NCBI GenBank assembly: GCA_035326425.1
Contig: DAOLFG010000003.1
Span: forward strand, 77,301 to 141,300
Source: CALKJU01 sp035326425
Lineage (GTDB): Bacteria; Pseudomonadota; Alphaproteobacteria; Geminicoccales; Geminicoccaceae
Length of the DNA stretch: 64,000 nucleotides
Direction of reading: 5' to 3'
The translations under genes were made by a program, and so were the position numbers. Of the stretch, positions 26,744 to 36,118 are shown piece after piece (the stretch's first letter is position 1; each line of letters starts with the position of its first letter). The notes beneath the pieces are model-generated. The model was not told the origin of the DNA and made no database searches. It saw nothing but the letters and a program-made list of their open reading frames with translations.

Positions 26744-26801
26744 CCCGCTCCTGCCGGGCGCGGCTGCCGTCGCGGGCGGCGTCGGCTGCACGGCGCCCTC
26801 G

Positions 26802-27509
26802 TCAGGCGGCGGCCGGCCGGCGCTCGACGGCCTGGTCGGGGTCCTTCAGCACGTAGCCGCGCCCCCACACCGTCTCGATGTAGTGCTCGCCGCCGGTGAT
26901 GGCCGCGATCTTCTTGCGCAGCTTGCAGATGAAGACGTCGATGATCTTGAGCTCGGGCTCGTCCATGCCGCCGTAGAGATGGTCGAGGAACATCTCCTTG
27001 GTCAGCGTGGTGCCCTTGCGGAGCGAGAGCAGCTCGAGGATCGCATATTCCTTGCCGGTGACGTGCAGGCGGCGGCCCGCGACCTCGACCGAGCGGGCAT
27101 CCATGTTGATCGCCAGCTTGCCGGTCTGGATCGACGATTCCGCATGGCCCTTCGAGCGGCGGACGATCGCCTGGATGCGCGCCACCAGCTCGGCCTTGTT
27201 GAACGGCTTGGTCAGGTAGTCGTCCGCCCCGCTGGTCAGCCCCCTCACCTTGTCGGTGGGATCGCTGCGGCCGGACAGGATCAGCACCGGGGTCTGCACC
27301 CGCGCCGCACGCAGCCGGCGTACCACCTCGTAGCCGTCGACGTCGGGCAGCCGCAGGTCGAGGATGATGATGTCGAAATCATAGAGCTTGGCCAGCTCGA
27401 TGCCTTCCTCGCCGCGGTCGGTCGGCTCGAAGACGATGTTCTCGCTGCGCAGCGCGGCCTCGATCAGCCGCGCCGAAACCGGATCGTCCTCGATGGTCAA
27501 TGCACGCAT
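26802..27509 (-). CDS. ctrA: Cell-cycle response regulator CtrA
   Basis: 235 residues, with typical CtrA features. The receiver has phospho-Asp at ~51 (IIILDLRLPD). The output domain is almost invariant: LSLRKGTTLTKEMFLDHLYGGMDEPELKIIDVF and the RGYVL wing. The sequence differs from Caulobacter CtrA in the alpha4-beta5 face (SDPTDKVRGLTSG). CtrA activates flagellar, chemotaxis and cell-envelope genes and, in some lineages, blocks replication. It is divergent from fliI with a full CtrA box in the shared promoter region. Confidence 0.96.
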   Translation of the reverse strand: MRALTIEDDPVSARLIEAALRSENIVFEPTDRGEEGIELAKLYDFDIIILDLRLPDVDGYEVVRRLRAARVQTPVLILSGRSDPTDKVRGLTSGADDYLTKPFNKAELVARIQAIVRRSKGHAESSIQTGKLAINMDARSVEVAGRRLHVTGKEYAILELLSLRKGTTLTKEMFLDHLYGGMDEPELKIIDVFICKLRKKIAAITGGEHYIETVWGRGYVLKDPDQAVERRPAAA

Positions 27510-27569
27510 GATCCGCTCCGACCGTTCCGACTGCCTGGGTTCGACTGCGTAACCTTAAGAGGCAGTTCG

Positions 27570-27584
27570 TTAAGTCTATGTTAA
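27570..27584. promoter_or_regulatory. CtrA-binding box (TTAA-N7-TTAA)
   Basis: TTAAGTCTATGTTAA matches the full CtrA consensus exactly. A further half-site TTAA lies at 27555-27558. The box sits 61 bp upstream of the ctrA start and 107 bp upstream of fliI, so it can serve ctrA autoregulation and/or flagellar control. Confidence 0.8.
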
Positions 27585-27690
27585 CAGGGGTTGTGCGATC
27601 TGCCGTGGCCTGCCTCGGGGAGCCCGTTTGGCGAGCAGTCGGCGAAGCGGATACAACCAAAAGTTAACCTCTGGCGCAACATAAAAGTGT

Positions 27691-29088
27691 ATGTCTCAAT
27701 CAAATACAACTTTCACGGGTAATCCGCATGCGGCATCGGCCGCTGTCGCCCGCTTCCGCCATCGCCTGGCGAGCGAGCCCGGCTGCCGCATGGGCGGCAG
27801 GGTCCGTCGCTGCACCGGCCTGACGGTGGCGGCAGCCGGCATGCGGCGGATGGTCGGCATCGGCGACAGCTGCCTGATCGAGCGGCGGCAGCGGCTGCCG
27901 CGGGCCGTCGAGCCGGCCTTCGATGCCGGCAGCGCCATCGCCGCCGAGGTCGTCGGCTTCGCCGGCGAGGAGGTGCTGCTGATCCCCTACGAGGAGACGA
28001 CCGGCATCGGCTTCGGCGCCCGCGTCGCCGTCGAGCGGCAGCTGGACGGCGTCAGCCCGGCGCCGGACTGGCGCGGCCGGATCCTCGATCCGTTCGCCCG
28101 TCCCCTCGACGACGGCCCGCCCCTGCTGCCAGGCCCACGACCCTACGCGCTGCGTGGCAGGCCCGTGCCGGCGCATCGCCGCTCGCTGGTGGGCGGCCGC
28201 ATGTCGCTGGGCGTGCGGGCGCTCGACCTCTTCACGCCCTGCTGCCGCGGACAGCGCATGGGCATCTTCGCGGGCTCGGGCGTCGGCAAATCGACGCTGC
28301 TGTCGATGATGGCGCGCGACAGCGACGCCGACGTGCTGGTGGTGGGCCTGATCGGCGAGCGCGGTCGCGAGCTCAACGAGTTCCTGCACAAGACGCTGAG
28401 CCCGGCGGCGCGGGCGCGCTGCGTCACCGTCGTCGCCACCTCGGACATGCCGGCGATGATGCGCCGCCGCGCCGCCTACCTGGCGATGACGATCGCCGAG
28501 GCCCTGCGCGACCAGGGCATGGGCGTGCTGTGCCTGCTCGACAGCGTCACCCGCTTCGCCATGGCGCTGCGCGAGATCCATCTCGCCGCCGGCGAGGTGC
28601 CCACCAGCCGTGGCTATCCGCCCAGCGTGTTCGCCGAGCTGCCGCAGCTGCTCGAGCGCGCCGGTCCCGGTGAGTGCGAGGCCGCGATCACCGGCCTGTT
28701 CACCGTGCTGGTCGAGGGCGACGACAACAACGAGCCGATCGCCGACACCGTGCGCGGCATCCTCGACGGCCACGTCGTGCTCGACCGTGCCATCGCCGAG
28801 GGCGGCCGCTTTCCGGCCGTCGACGTGCTGCGCAGCGTCTCGCGCACCGCCCCCGGCTGCTACCTGCCCGAGGAGCGCCAGCTCGTCGCCCGGGCGCGCC
28901 GGCTGTTGCGCACCCATGCCGACATGTCGGAGCTGATCCGCCTCGGCGCCTACAAGCGCGGCGCCGATCCCGAGGTCGACGAGGCGGTCGCCCGCCGGCC
29001 GGCGCTGGACGAGCTGCTGCGGCAGGATCCCGACGAGCATGCGCCCGCCGCCGAGGGCTTCGGCCGCCTGGCCCGGGCCCTGGCATGA
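27691..29088 (+). CDS. fliI: Flagellar export ATPase FliI
   Basis: 465 residues. A beta-barrel N-terminal domain is followed by the F1-type ATPase core: Walker A GSGVGKST (~residue 208), GLIGERGRELNEF, Walker B VLCLLDSVTRFA, and the family tail (PEVDEAV). FliI hexamers energise the flagellar type III export gate. It overlaps fliJ by 4 bp. N-terminal sequence before GGRVRRCTG is variable, so the exact start is less certain. No other flagellar structural genes are in the window. Confidence 0.94.
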   Translation: MSQSNTTFTGNPHAASAAVARFRHRLASEPGCRMGGRVRRCTGLTVAAAGMRRMVGIGDSCLIERRQRLPRAVEPAFDAGSAIAAEVVGFAGEEVLLIPYEETTGIGFGARVAVERQLDGVSPAPDWRGRILDPFARPLDDGPPLLPGPRPYALRGRPVPAHRRSLVGGRMSLGVRALDLFTPCCRGQRMGIFAGSGVGKSTLLSMMARDSDADVLVVGLIGERGRELNEFLHKTLSPAARARCVTVVATSDMPAMMRRRAAYLAMTIAEALRDQGMGVLCLLDSVTRFAMALREIHLAAGEVPTSRGYPPSVFAELPQLLERAGPGECEAAITGLFTVLVEGDDNNEPIADTVRGILDGHVVLDRAIAEGGRFPAVDVLRSVSRTAPGCYLPEERQLVARARRLLRTHADMSELIRLGAYKRGADPEVDEAVARRPALDELLRQDPDEHAPAAEGFGRLARALA

Positions 29089-29522
29089 AGCCCCGGACCC
29101 TCGCCCTGCTGGAGCGGCTGGAGCGCCGGGCCGTCGACGAGCACCGCCGCGAGCTGGCCGAGATCGACCGCCGCGCCCAGGCGGTCGAGCTGGCCCTCTC
29201 GGGCCTGCGGGCCGCGCGCCCGATCGAGGCGGCGATCGGCTGGGGCATGGACCAGGGTGCCGCACCGGTGGCGGCGTTCTGGGCGGGGTCGCGCGCCTCC
29301 GAGCAGCAGCTGCGGGCGCACATCGAGGAGCTGCGCCGGCGCCGCGAGGTCGTGGCCGAGGCGATGCGCGGCCGGCTGGCCGAGGCCCGCCGCTACGAGC
29401 TGCTGGCCGAGGCCGAGGCTCGCCGTGCCGGCGAGGCCGTGGCCCGGCGCGAGCAGGCGGTGATCGACGATGCGGTGCTGGTCAGGCGGGCGGCGGGACT
29501 GGCCGCCGCCAGAGCCGGCTGA
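29085..29522 (+). CDS. fliJ: Flagellar export protein FliJ
   Basis: 145 residues, almost entirely charged coiled coil (EHRRELAEIDRRAQAVE; EELRRRREVVAEAM). Length and position directly after fliI (ATGA overlap) identify FliJ, which is poorly conserved in sequence. FliJ is the stalk-like general component that sits in the FliI ring and recycles chaperones. Confidence 0.82.
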   Translation: MKPRTLALLERLERRAVDEHRRELAEIDRRAQAVELALSGLRAARPIEAAIGWGMDQGAAPVAAFWAGSRASEQQLRAHIEELRRRREVVAEAMRGRLAEARRYELLAEAEARRAGEAVARREQAVIDDAVLVRRAAGLAAARAG

Positions 29523-29624
29523 CCGGAGACGAGGAAGGCAAGGCGATCGGAGCGGAGCCGGCTCGTGCCGGTGAGCACCGATCGACCGCCGCCTGACGAA
29601 GTATACGGTCAGCCTGCGCCGGCT

Positions 29625-29939
29625 CTAGAACTTCGGCGCCAGGGTGACCTTGAGCCCGTCCAGCGCGTCGGTGTAGCGGACCTGGCAGGAGAGCCGCGAA
29701 TTGTCGCGCACGTCCAGGGCCTCGTCGAGCATCATCGACTCGTCGGGGCCGGGCTCGCCGAGCTGCGGCATCCAGGCCTCGTCGACATAGACATGGCAGG
29801 TGGCGCAGGCGCAGCAGCCACCGCAGGCCGCCTCGATGTCGAGATTGTTCTCGCGGATGATCTCCATGACCGACCAGCCGACCGTGCCATCCAGGGGATG
29901 CTCGGCACCATCGCGATCGGTGACGTACAGCTTCGACAT
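29625..29939 (-). CDS. Adrenodoxin-type [2Fe-2S] ferredoxin
   Basis: 104 residues. The cluster ligands follow the plant/adrenodoxin spacing C-x5-C-x2-C (CGGCCAC-ATC) plus a distal Cys (SCQV). Two extra Cys lie inside the loop. It is 1 bp downstream of a ferredoxin reductase gene on the same strand, so the pair forms a NADPH-to-[2Fe-2S] electron chain. The acceptor (P450, Rieske oxygenase or Fe-S assembly) is not shown by the context. Confidence 0.9.
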   Translation of the reverse strand: MSKLYVTDRDGAEHPLDGTVGWSVMEIIRENNLDIEAACGGCCACATCHVYVDEAWMPQLGEPGPDESMMLDEALDVRDNSRLSCQVRYTDALDGLKVTLAPKF

Positions 29940-29940
29940 T

Positions 29941-30972
29941 TCAGGCGACGCCCAGCTTCTTCTGCAGCTCGGTGCTGGAGGTAGTGTAGCGGAAGATCAG
30001 CTTCTGCTCGGGGAAGCACAGTTTGAAAGCCTTCTGACACATCAGGGCGGCCTCGTGGAAGCCCGAAAGGATCAGCTTGAGCTTGCCCGGATAGGTGATG
30101 ATGTCGCCGATCGCGAACAGGCCGGGCCTGCTGGTCTCGAAGGCCTCGGTGTCGACGGCGATCAGGTTGCTCTCGAGGTCGAGGCCCCACTCCGCCAGCG
30201 GCCCCAGCTCCATCTTCAGGCCGTAGAACGCCAGCAGCACATCGCATTCGATCCGCTCCTCGCCCTTGGGGCTGCGGATGCGCACGGCCCCGAGCTGGCC
30301 GCCCTCGCCCTCCAGCGCCGAGATCTGGCCGATGTGCAGGCCGGCCGCTCCCTCGGCCACCAGCTGGCGCATCTTCTCGACCGAATCGGGGGCGCCGCGG
30401 AACTCGTCGCGGCGGTGGACGATGCCGATCGAGGCCGCGATCGGCTGCAGGTTGATCAGCCAGTCCAGCGCGGAATCGCCGCCGCCGGCGATCAGGATCC
30501 GCCGCTGGCGGAAGGTCTCCATCCTGCGCACCGCATAGAACAGCGAGGTGCCCTCGAACGCCTCGGCGCCGGGCAGCGGCAGCCGCTTCGGCACGAAGCT
30601 GCCGGCGCCGGCTGCGATCACCACCACCGGCGCCTCCAGCACCGTGCCGGCGGTGGTCTCGACCCGCCAGCGGCCGTCCGCGAGCTGCGTCAGCGCCGAG
30701 GCCTGCTGGCTCAGGTGGAACACCGGCTTGAACGGCTCGATCTGCTCCATCAGCCGGTCCACCAGCTCCTGGCCGGTGCAGCGCGGCACCGCCGGGATGT
30801 CGTAGATCGGCTTCTCGGGATAGAGCTCGGCGCACTGCCCGCCGACCTTGTCGAGATTGTCGACGAGGTGGCACTTGATGCCGACCAGCCCGGCCTCGAA
30901 CACCGCGAACAGCCCGCACGGACCGGCGCCGATGATGATCATGTCCGTGGCAATGGGCGGCGTGTCGGTCAT
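29941..30972 (-). CDS. Thioredoxin-reductase-like ferredoxin-NADP+ reductase
   Basis: 343 residues. The FAD-binding fingerprint IIGAGPCGLFAVFEAGL sits near residue 12, the NADPH fingerprint ILIAGGGDSALDWL at ~158, and GLFAIGDI near the C-terminus. The CxxC pair of true thioredoxin reductases is absent. This marks the type-2 ferredoxin/flavodoxin-NADP+ reductases. The neighbouring ferredoxin is the obvious partner. Confidence 0.92.
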   Translation of the reverse strand: MTDTPPIATDMIIIGAGPCGLFAVFEAGLVGIKCHLVDNLDKVGGQCAELYPEKPIYDIPAVPRCTGQELVDRLMEQIEPFKPVFHLSQQASALTQLADGRWRVETTAGTVLEAPVVVIAAGAGSFVPKRLPLPGAEAFEGTSLFYAVRRMETFRQRRILIAGGGDSALDWLINLQPIAASIGIVHRRDEFRGAPDSVEKMRQLVAEGAAGLHIGQISALEGEGGQLGAVRIRSPKGEERIECDVLLAFYGLKMELGPLAEWGLDLESNLIAVDTEAFETSRPGLFAIGDIITYPGKLKLILSGFHEAALMCQKAFKLCFPEQKLIFRYTTSSTELQKKLGVA

Positions 30973-31045
30973 CGGCGGTTCCGGATCGCTGGTCTGGGCG
31001 GGCGGGACCGCCGCATCTAGCCCGCCCGCCGCGCCAAGGGAAGGC

Positions 31046-31636
31046 TCAGGCCGGCGAGGGAGCCCGCCATTCGCTGACGATCCCGGCGAGATCCGGCCGC
31101 GGCGACGGCTCCTGCGGCGAGCCCAGCGAGCCGATGTAGAGAAAGCCGATCAGATGGTCGTCCGATGCCAGGCCGAGCCCGGCCTTGACGGCGTCCATGT
31201 AGGCGTTCCTGCCGGTGGACCATTTGCCGGCGAAGCCCATGGCGTGCGCCGCCAGCAGGATGTTCTGGGCGGCGGCGGCGGAAGCGGAGATCTGCTCGAC
31301 CTCGGGCGGCCGGCCGGGCCGGCGGTCGATCCTGGCCGCCACCACGACGATCAGGGGCGCCCGCGACGGGCCGGTGCGCTGCTTGTCGAGGTCGGCGGCA
31401 CTCGCCGCCGGATCGGCGGCGAGCGCGGCATCGGCGAACAGCTCGCCCAGCCGCCGCCTCGCCTCGCCGCGCACCAGCAGGAACCGCCACGGCCGGACCC
31501 GGCCATGATCCGGTGCGGCGCAGCCCGCCTCCAGCAGGAGCCGCAGCTGGCCCTCGTCCGGCCCTGGCTCCGCCATCTTGACCTGCGGCACCGTCCGCCG
31601 CCCGAGTATGGCCTCGATCGCCTGCATCGCGTCCAC
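31046..31636 (-). CDS. Nitroreductase family protein (YdjA-like)
   Basis: 196 residues. It shows ILGRRTVPQ, the FMN-contacting GCAAPDHGRVRPWRF, the middle ISASAAAAQNILLAAHAMG, and ends in IGFLYIGS. It is a minimal-length FMN-dependent NAD(P)H oxidoreductase of the YdjA subgroup. A start at 31627 is an alternative. Substrate cannot be told from sequence. Confidence 0.88.
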   Translation of the reverse strand: MDAMQAIEAILGRRTVPQVKMAEPGPDEGQLRLLLEAGCAAPDHGRVRPWRFLLVRGEARRRLGELFADAALAADPAASAADLDKQRTGPSRAPLIVVVAARIDRRPGRPPEVEQISASAAAAQNILLAAHAMGFAGKWSTGRNAYMDAVKAGLGLASDDHLIGFLYIGSLGSPQEPSPRPDLAGIVSEWRAPSPA

Positions 31637-31827
31637 CTTGTGCTGCTGCAGCGAGGGTGTGACCGTCCCGCCGCGCCGGGGTCAAGGCCCGACTGCCCAA
31701 TCCTTAACCATTCCAACATCTTTTGCAGGCAACACTTGATGCCGCGCTGCATCATCGCCATTGTGCGGCGCCGCAAACGGGCCAGCGGCCGGAAGCGGGC
31801 TTTCGACCGGCAACAAGGGCGTTCGGG

Positions 31828-32256
31828 ATGTCGGAGCACGGCTACTACATCGAGGATCTGACGCCGGGCATGTCGGCGACGTTCGGCAAGACGATCACCG
31901 AGGCCGACATCCTGATGTTCGCCGGCGTCTCCGGCGACACCAACCCTGTGCACCTGAACCAGGAGTTCGCCGCCGAGACGGCCTTCAAGGGCCGCATCGC
32001 CCACGGCATGCTGACCGCCAGCCTGATCTCGACCGTGATCGGAACCAAGCTGCCCGGTCCCGGCTGCATCTATCTGACGCAGACCCTGCGCTTCCTGCAG
32101 CCGGTGCGCGCCGGCGACACCGTGACCGCCCAGGTCAGCATCCGCGACATCAATGTCGAGAAGCGGCGGATCACCATGGACACCGCCTGCATGGTAGGCG
32201 GCAAGGAGGTCCTCATCGGCGAGGCGCTGATCATGGTGAGCCGCCGGCCGGCCTGA
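31828..32256 (+). CDS. MaoC-like (R)-specific enoyl-CoA hydratase
   Basis: 142 residues from the ATG at 31828 (AAGGG upstream). The hot-dog fold carries the hydratase-2 motif: FAGVSGDTNPVHLNQEFA (catalytic Asp and His) and GRIAHGMLTASLIS. PhaJ-type proteins convert trans-2-enoyl-CoA to (R)-3-hydroxyacyl-CoA for polyhydroxyalkanoate or other lipid routes. An in-frame upstream ATG at 31723 adds 35 residues without conserved sequence and was not chosen. Confidence 0.88.
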   Translation: MSEHGYYIEDLTPGMSATFGKTITEADILMFAGVSGDTNPVHLNQEFAAETAFKGRIAHGMLTASLISTVIGTKLPGPGCIYLTQTLRFLQPVRAGDTVTAQVSIRDINVEKRRITMDTACMVGGKEVLIGEALIMVSRRPA

Positions 32257-32326
32257 GCGGATCGGCCGCGACGCTGCGACAGTTCGCCCTTTACAGCCCG
32301 AATCGCGCGTGAAACATACGCCGCTC

Positions 32327-33265
32327 ATGCGCGTCCACCGTCGATTTGCGAGCCTCCCTGCGGCCGCCCGCGGGGCAGCGGTGGCCATCGGCAACTTCGA
32401 TGGCGTGCACCGTGGCCATCGTGCCGTCGTCGAGTCGGCGGCGGCGATGGCGGCCCGTCTGGGCGCGCGGCTGGGCGTGGTCACCTTCGAGCCGCACCCG
32501 CGCGAGGTGGTGAGCCCCGGCGAGGTGGTGCCGCGCCTGACCGGCTTCGCCCGCAAGGCCCTGCTGCTGCGCGGGCTCGGGGTCGAGGAGTTGTTCGTCC
32601 TGCCGTTCGAGCGCGAGATGATGCGGCTGTCGCCGCGGGCCTTCGTCCAGTCGATGCTGGTCGAGCGGCTGGCCGTGCGGGCGCTGGCGGCCGGCGAGAA
32701 CTTCCGCTTCGGCCATCGCCGCTCGGGCGATGTCGGCACCCTGGCCGAGCTCGGCCTGGAGCACGGCTTCGCCTTCGCGAGCGTCGCGGCCGTGCAGGAT
32801 GGCGGCCCGGTCTCCTCCTCGCGCATCCGCGCCCTGCTCGGCGACGGCGAGGTCGCGGCGGCCGCCGGCCTCCTGGGCCAGCCGCATGCCGTCGACGGCA
32901 TCGTCCGCCAGGGCGACCAGCGCGGCCGGCTGCTGGGCTTTCCCACCGCCAATGTCCATCCGCTCGATCCGCGCCAGGTGATGCCGGCGATCGGCGTCTA
33001 CGCCGTGCGGGTGCTGCGCTGCGGCCATCGTGACGGCGGCTGGCTGCCCGGCGTCGCCAATCTCGGCCGCCGACCTACCTTCGACGGCAGGAGCGTGCTG
33101 CTCGAGGTCCACCTGCTGCAGGGCGGCGGCGACCTCTACGGCGAGCGGCTGCGCGTCGCCTTCGTCGACCGGCTGCGCGGCGAGCGCAAGTTCGCCGGCA
33201 TCGACGAGCTCAGAGACCAGATCGGCCGGGACTGCCGCTCCGCCCTCGACCGCCTCGCCGCCTGA
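32327..33265 (+). CDS. ribF: Riboflavin kinase/FAD synthetase RibF
   Basis: About 312 residues. The N-terminal FMN adenylyltransferase shows AIGNFDGVHRGHRAV, VTFEPHPREV and SSSRIR. The C-terminal riboflavin kinase shows GRLLGFPTANV, GVYAVRV and GVANLGRRPTF. The enzyme makes FMN and then FAD from riboflavin. I chose ATG 32327 because RibF proteins begin close to MRVHRRFASLP; a GTG at 32309 is the alternative. It starts the ribF-ileS-lspA run. Confidence 0.95.
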   Translation: MRVHRRFASLPAAARGAAVAIGNFDGVHRGHRAVVESAAAMAARLGARLGVVTFEPHPREVVSPGEVVPRLTGFARKALLLRGLGVEELFVLPFEREMMRLSPRAFVQSMLVERLAVRALAAGENFRFGHRRSGDVGTLAELGLEHGFAFASVAAVQDGGPVSSSRIRALLGDGEVAAAAGLLGQPHAVDGIVRQGDQRGRLLGFPTANVHPLDPRQVMPAIGVYAVRVLRCGHRDGGWLPGVANLGRRPTFDGRSVLLEVHLLQGGGDLYGERLRVAFVDRLRGERKFAGIDELRDQIGRDCRSALDRLAA

Positions 33266-33286
33266 CTTTCCCACGAAGCCTCGACC

Positions 33287-36118
33287 ATGACACCCGACTA
33301 TCGCGATACCGTCTTCCTGCCGCGTACCGGCTTTCCGATGAAGGCCGACCTGCCGCAGCGCGAGCCCGTGCTGATCGAGCGCTGGCAGCGGATCGGGCTG
33401 TGGCGGCGGCTGCGCGAGCAGTCGAAGGGCCGCGAGAAGTTCGTGCTGCACGACGGGCCGCCCTACGCCAACGGCCACATCCACATGGGCACCGCCCTCA
33501 ACAAGATCCTGAAGGACGTGGTCAACCGCAGCCAGCAGATGCTGGGCAGGGACGCCAATTACGTCCCCGGCTGGGACTGCCACGGCCTGCCGATCGAGTG
33601 GCAGATCGAGCAGGACTACCGCAGGAGGGGCCGCAACAAGGACGAGGTGCCGATCGCGGCCTTCCGCAAGGAGTGCCGCGACTTCGCGCTGCGCTGGATC
33701 GACGTGCAGCGCCAGGAGTTCCAGCGCCTGGGCGTGATGGGCGACTGGGAGAATCCCTACACCACCATGAGCTTTGCCGCCGAGGCCGGCATCTACCGCG
33801 AGCTGGTGAAGTTCCTGGTCGGCGGCACGCTCTACCGCGGCAAGAAGTCGGTGATGTGGTCGGTGGTCGAGAAGACCGCCCTGGCCGATGCCGAGGTCGA
33901 GTACCACGACCACACCTCGACCACGATCTGGGTCCGCTTTCCGGTCGTGCGCGCTCCCGAGCACGCGGACGGCTTGGCCACCCTGCTGCGCAGCGCGGCC
34001 CTGGTGATCTGGACCACCACGCCCTGGACCATGCCGGCCAACCGGGCGATCGCCTGCGGCCCCGAGATCTCCTATCTGCTGATGCAGGTCGGTGCCGTCG
34101 ACGACACCGCGAGGGTGGCGCCGGGCGACCGGCTGGTGGTGGCCGAGGAGCTGGCGGCCGGGCTCGCCAAGGAGGCCGGCGTGACCGGCTTCGAGACCCT
34201 GGCGCGCTTTCCGGGCACCGCTCTCGAGGGTGTGGTCTGCGCCCATCCGCTGCGCGGCTTCGCCTCCGCCTACGATTTCGACGTGCCGGTGCTGCCGGGC
34301 GACTTCGTCACCACCGAGCAGGGCACCGGCCTCGTCCACATCGCCCCGTCGCACGGCGAGGACGATTTCGAGCTCGGTCAGCGCCACGGCCTCGACGTGC
34401 CCGACACCGTGGCCGAGGACGGCAGCTACACCGAGGCCGCCCCCGGCTTCGTCGGCACCCACGTCTTCAAGGCGGCGGAGCCGGTCATCGCCGCCCTGGC
34501 CGACAGGGGCAACCTGCTGGCGCGCGGCACGCTGGTCCACAGCTACCCGCACTCCTGGCGCTCGAAGGCGCCGCTGATCTTCCGCGCCACCGCCCAGTGG
34601 TTCATCCCGATGGAGGGGCCGCTGCAGCTCCGCGCCAAGGCGCTGGCCGCCATCGACGCCACCCGCTGGGTGCCCGAGCGCGGCCGCAACCGCATCCGCT
34701 CGATGGTCGAGGCCCGGCCGGACTGGTGCGTGTCGCGCCAGCGCAGCTGGGGCGTGCCGATCGCGGTGTTCGTCCACAAGCGCACCGGCGAGGTGCTGCG
34801 TGATGCCGAGGTCTGCGAGCGCATCGCCCGCACCTTCGAGGCGGAAGGTGCCGACGCCTGGTGGACGCGCGATCCGCAGGAGTTCCTCGGCAACGCCCAC
34901 AGCGCCGCCGACTGGGACCGCATCGACGACATCCTGGAGGTCTGGTTCGACAGCGGCTCGACCCATGCCGTGGTGCTGGAGCAGCGGCCCGACCTGAAGT
35001 GGCCGGCCTCGCTCTATCTCGAAGGCTCGGACCAGCATCGCGGCTGGTTCCATTCGAGCCTGCTCGAGAGCTGCGGCACGCGCGGCCGCGCCCCTTACGA
35101 GGCGGTCCTGACCCACGGCTTCGTCGTCGACGCCGAGGGCCGCAAGATGTCGAAGTCGCTGGGCAACGTCGTCTCGCCCATCGAGCTGATGAAGGCGCAC
35201 GGCGCCGACATCCTGCGCTTGTGGACGGTGAGCGCCGACTACAGCGAGGACGTCCGCATCGGCCCGGAGATTCTCAAGGGCCAGGCCGACGCCTATCGCC
35301 GACTGCGCAACACCTTGCGCTATCTCCTGGGCAACCTCGCCGGCTTCGATCCGGCCGAGCGCGTCGGCCCCGCCGAGATGCCGGAGCTGGAGCGCTGGGT
35401 GCTGCACCGGCTGGCCGAGCTCGGCGAGACCGTGCGCGACGCCAACGGCGATTTCGACTTCCCGCGCCTCTATGGTGCCGTCCACCATTTCTGCGCCACC
35501 GACCTGTCGGCGTTCTACTTCGACGTCCGCAAGGACGCGCTCTATTGCGATGCGCCGGACAGCCTGCGCCGCCGCGCCGCCCGGACGGTGCTGGACCGCG
35601 TCTTCGACTGCCTGACCGCCTGGCTGGCGCCGGTGCTGGTGTTCACCGCCGAGGAGGCCTGGCTCTGCCGCCACCCGGACGAGCAGGGCAGTGTGCATCT
35701 GCGCCTGTTCCCGGACCTGCCGTCCGAATGGCGCCAGCCCGACCTCGCCGCCCGCTGGGAGCGCATCCGCGACGTCCGCCGCGTCGTCACCGGCGCGCTC
35801 GAGATCGAGCGCAGGGAGAAGCGCATCGGCGCCAGCCTGCAGGCGGCGCCGCTGGTCTATCTGAGCGAGGCCGACATCGCGGCGCTGCGCGGCGTCGACA
35901 TGGCCGAGCTGTGCATCACCAGCGGCCTGCAGCTCCGTACCGACCGGCTGCCCGAGGGCGCCTTCCGCCTCGACGATGTCGAGGGCGTGGCGGTGGTGCC
36001 GGCGCTCGCCGGCGGCGAGCGCTGCGCCCGCTGCTGGCAGGTGCTGCAGGAGGTGGCGGCGAGCCCGCGCGACCTCTGCCGGCGCTGCGACGACGCCGTG
36101 CCGGCGGCCGCGGCCTGA
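33287..36118 (+). CDS. ileS: Isoleucyl-tRNA synthetase
   Basis: 943 residues. The class I signature PYANGHIHMG (HIGH motif) is near residue 63 and KMSKSLGNV near 620. The editing domain lies between them (WTTTPWTMPANRAIA). The C-terminal Zn finger has CARCW and CRRCDD. Length and Zn finger mark the bacterial type-I enzyme. It overlaps lspA by one base (TGATG). Confidence 0.98.
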   Translation: MTPDYRDTVFLPRTGFPMKADLPQREPVLIERWQRIGLWRRLREQSKGREKFVLHDGPPYANGHIHMGTALNKILKDVVNRSQQMLGRDANYVPGWDCHGLPIEWQIEQDYRRRGRNKDEVPIAAFRKECRDFALRWIDVQRQEFQRLGVMGDWENPYTTMSFAAEAGIYRELVKFLVGGTLYRGKKSVMWSVVEKTALADAEVEYHDHTSTTIWVRFPVVRAPEHADGLATLLRSAALVIWTTTPWTMPANRAIACGPEISYLLMQVGAVDDTARVAPGDRLVVAEELAAGLAKEAGVTGFETLARFPGTALEGVVCAHPLRGFASAYDFDVPVLPGDFVTTEQGTGLVHIAPSHGEDDFELGQRHGLDVPDTVAEDGSYTEAAPGFVGTHVFKAAEPVIAALADRGNLLARGTLVHSYPHSWRSKAPLIFRATAQWFIPMEGPLQLRAKALAAIDATRWVPERGRNRIRSMVEARPDWCVSRQRSWGVPIAVFVHKRTGEVLRDAEVCERIARTFEAEGADAWWTRDPQEFLGNAHSAADWDRIDDILEVWFDSGSTHAVVLEQRPDLKWPASLYLEGSDQHRGWFHSSLLESCGTRGRAPYEAVLTHGFVVDAEGRKMSKSLGNVVSPIELMKAHGADILRLWTVSADYSEDVRIGPEILKGQADAYRRLRNTLRYLLGNLAGFDPAERVGPAEMPELERWVLHRLAELGETVRDANGDFDFPRLYGAVHHFCATDLSAFYFDVRKDALYCDAPDSLRRRAARTVLDRVFDCLTAWLAPVLVFTAEEAWLCRHPDEQGSVHLRLFPDLPSEWRQPDLAARWERIRDVRRVVTGALEIERREKRIGASLQAAPLVYLSEADIAALRGVDMAELCITSGLQLRTDRLPEGAFRLDDVEGVAVVPALAGGERCARCWQVLQEVAASPRDLCRRCDDAVPAAAA

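Noticed and set aside
30968..31020. Possible terminator stems in GC-rich gaps such as fnr-nitroreductase
   Set aside because: Short GC stems without T runs occur everywhere in this DNA; only unusually long perfect stems were kept.
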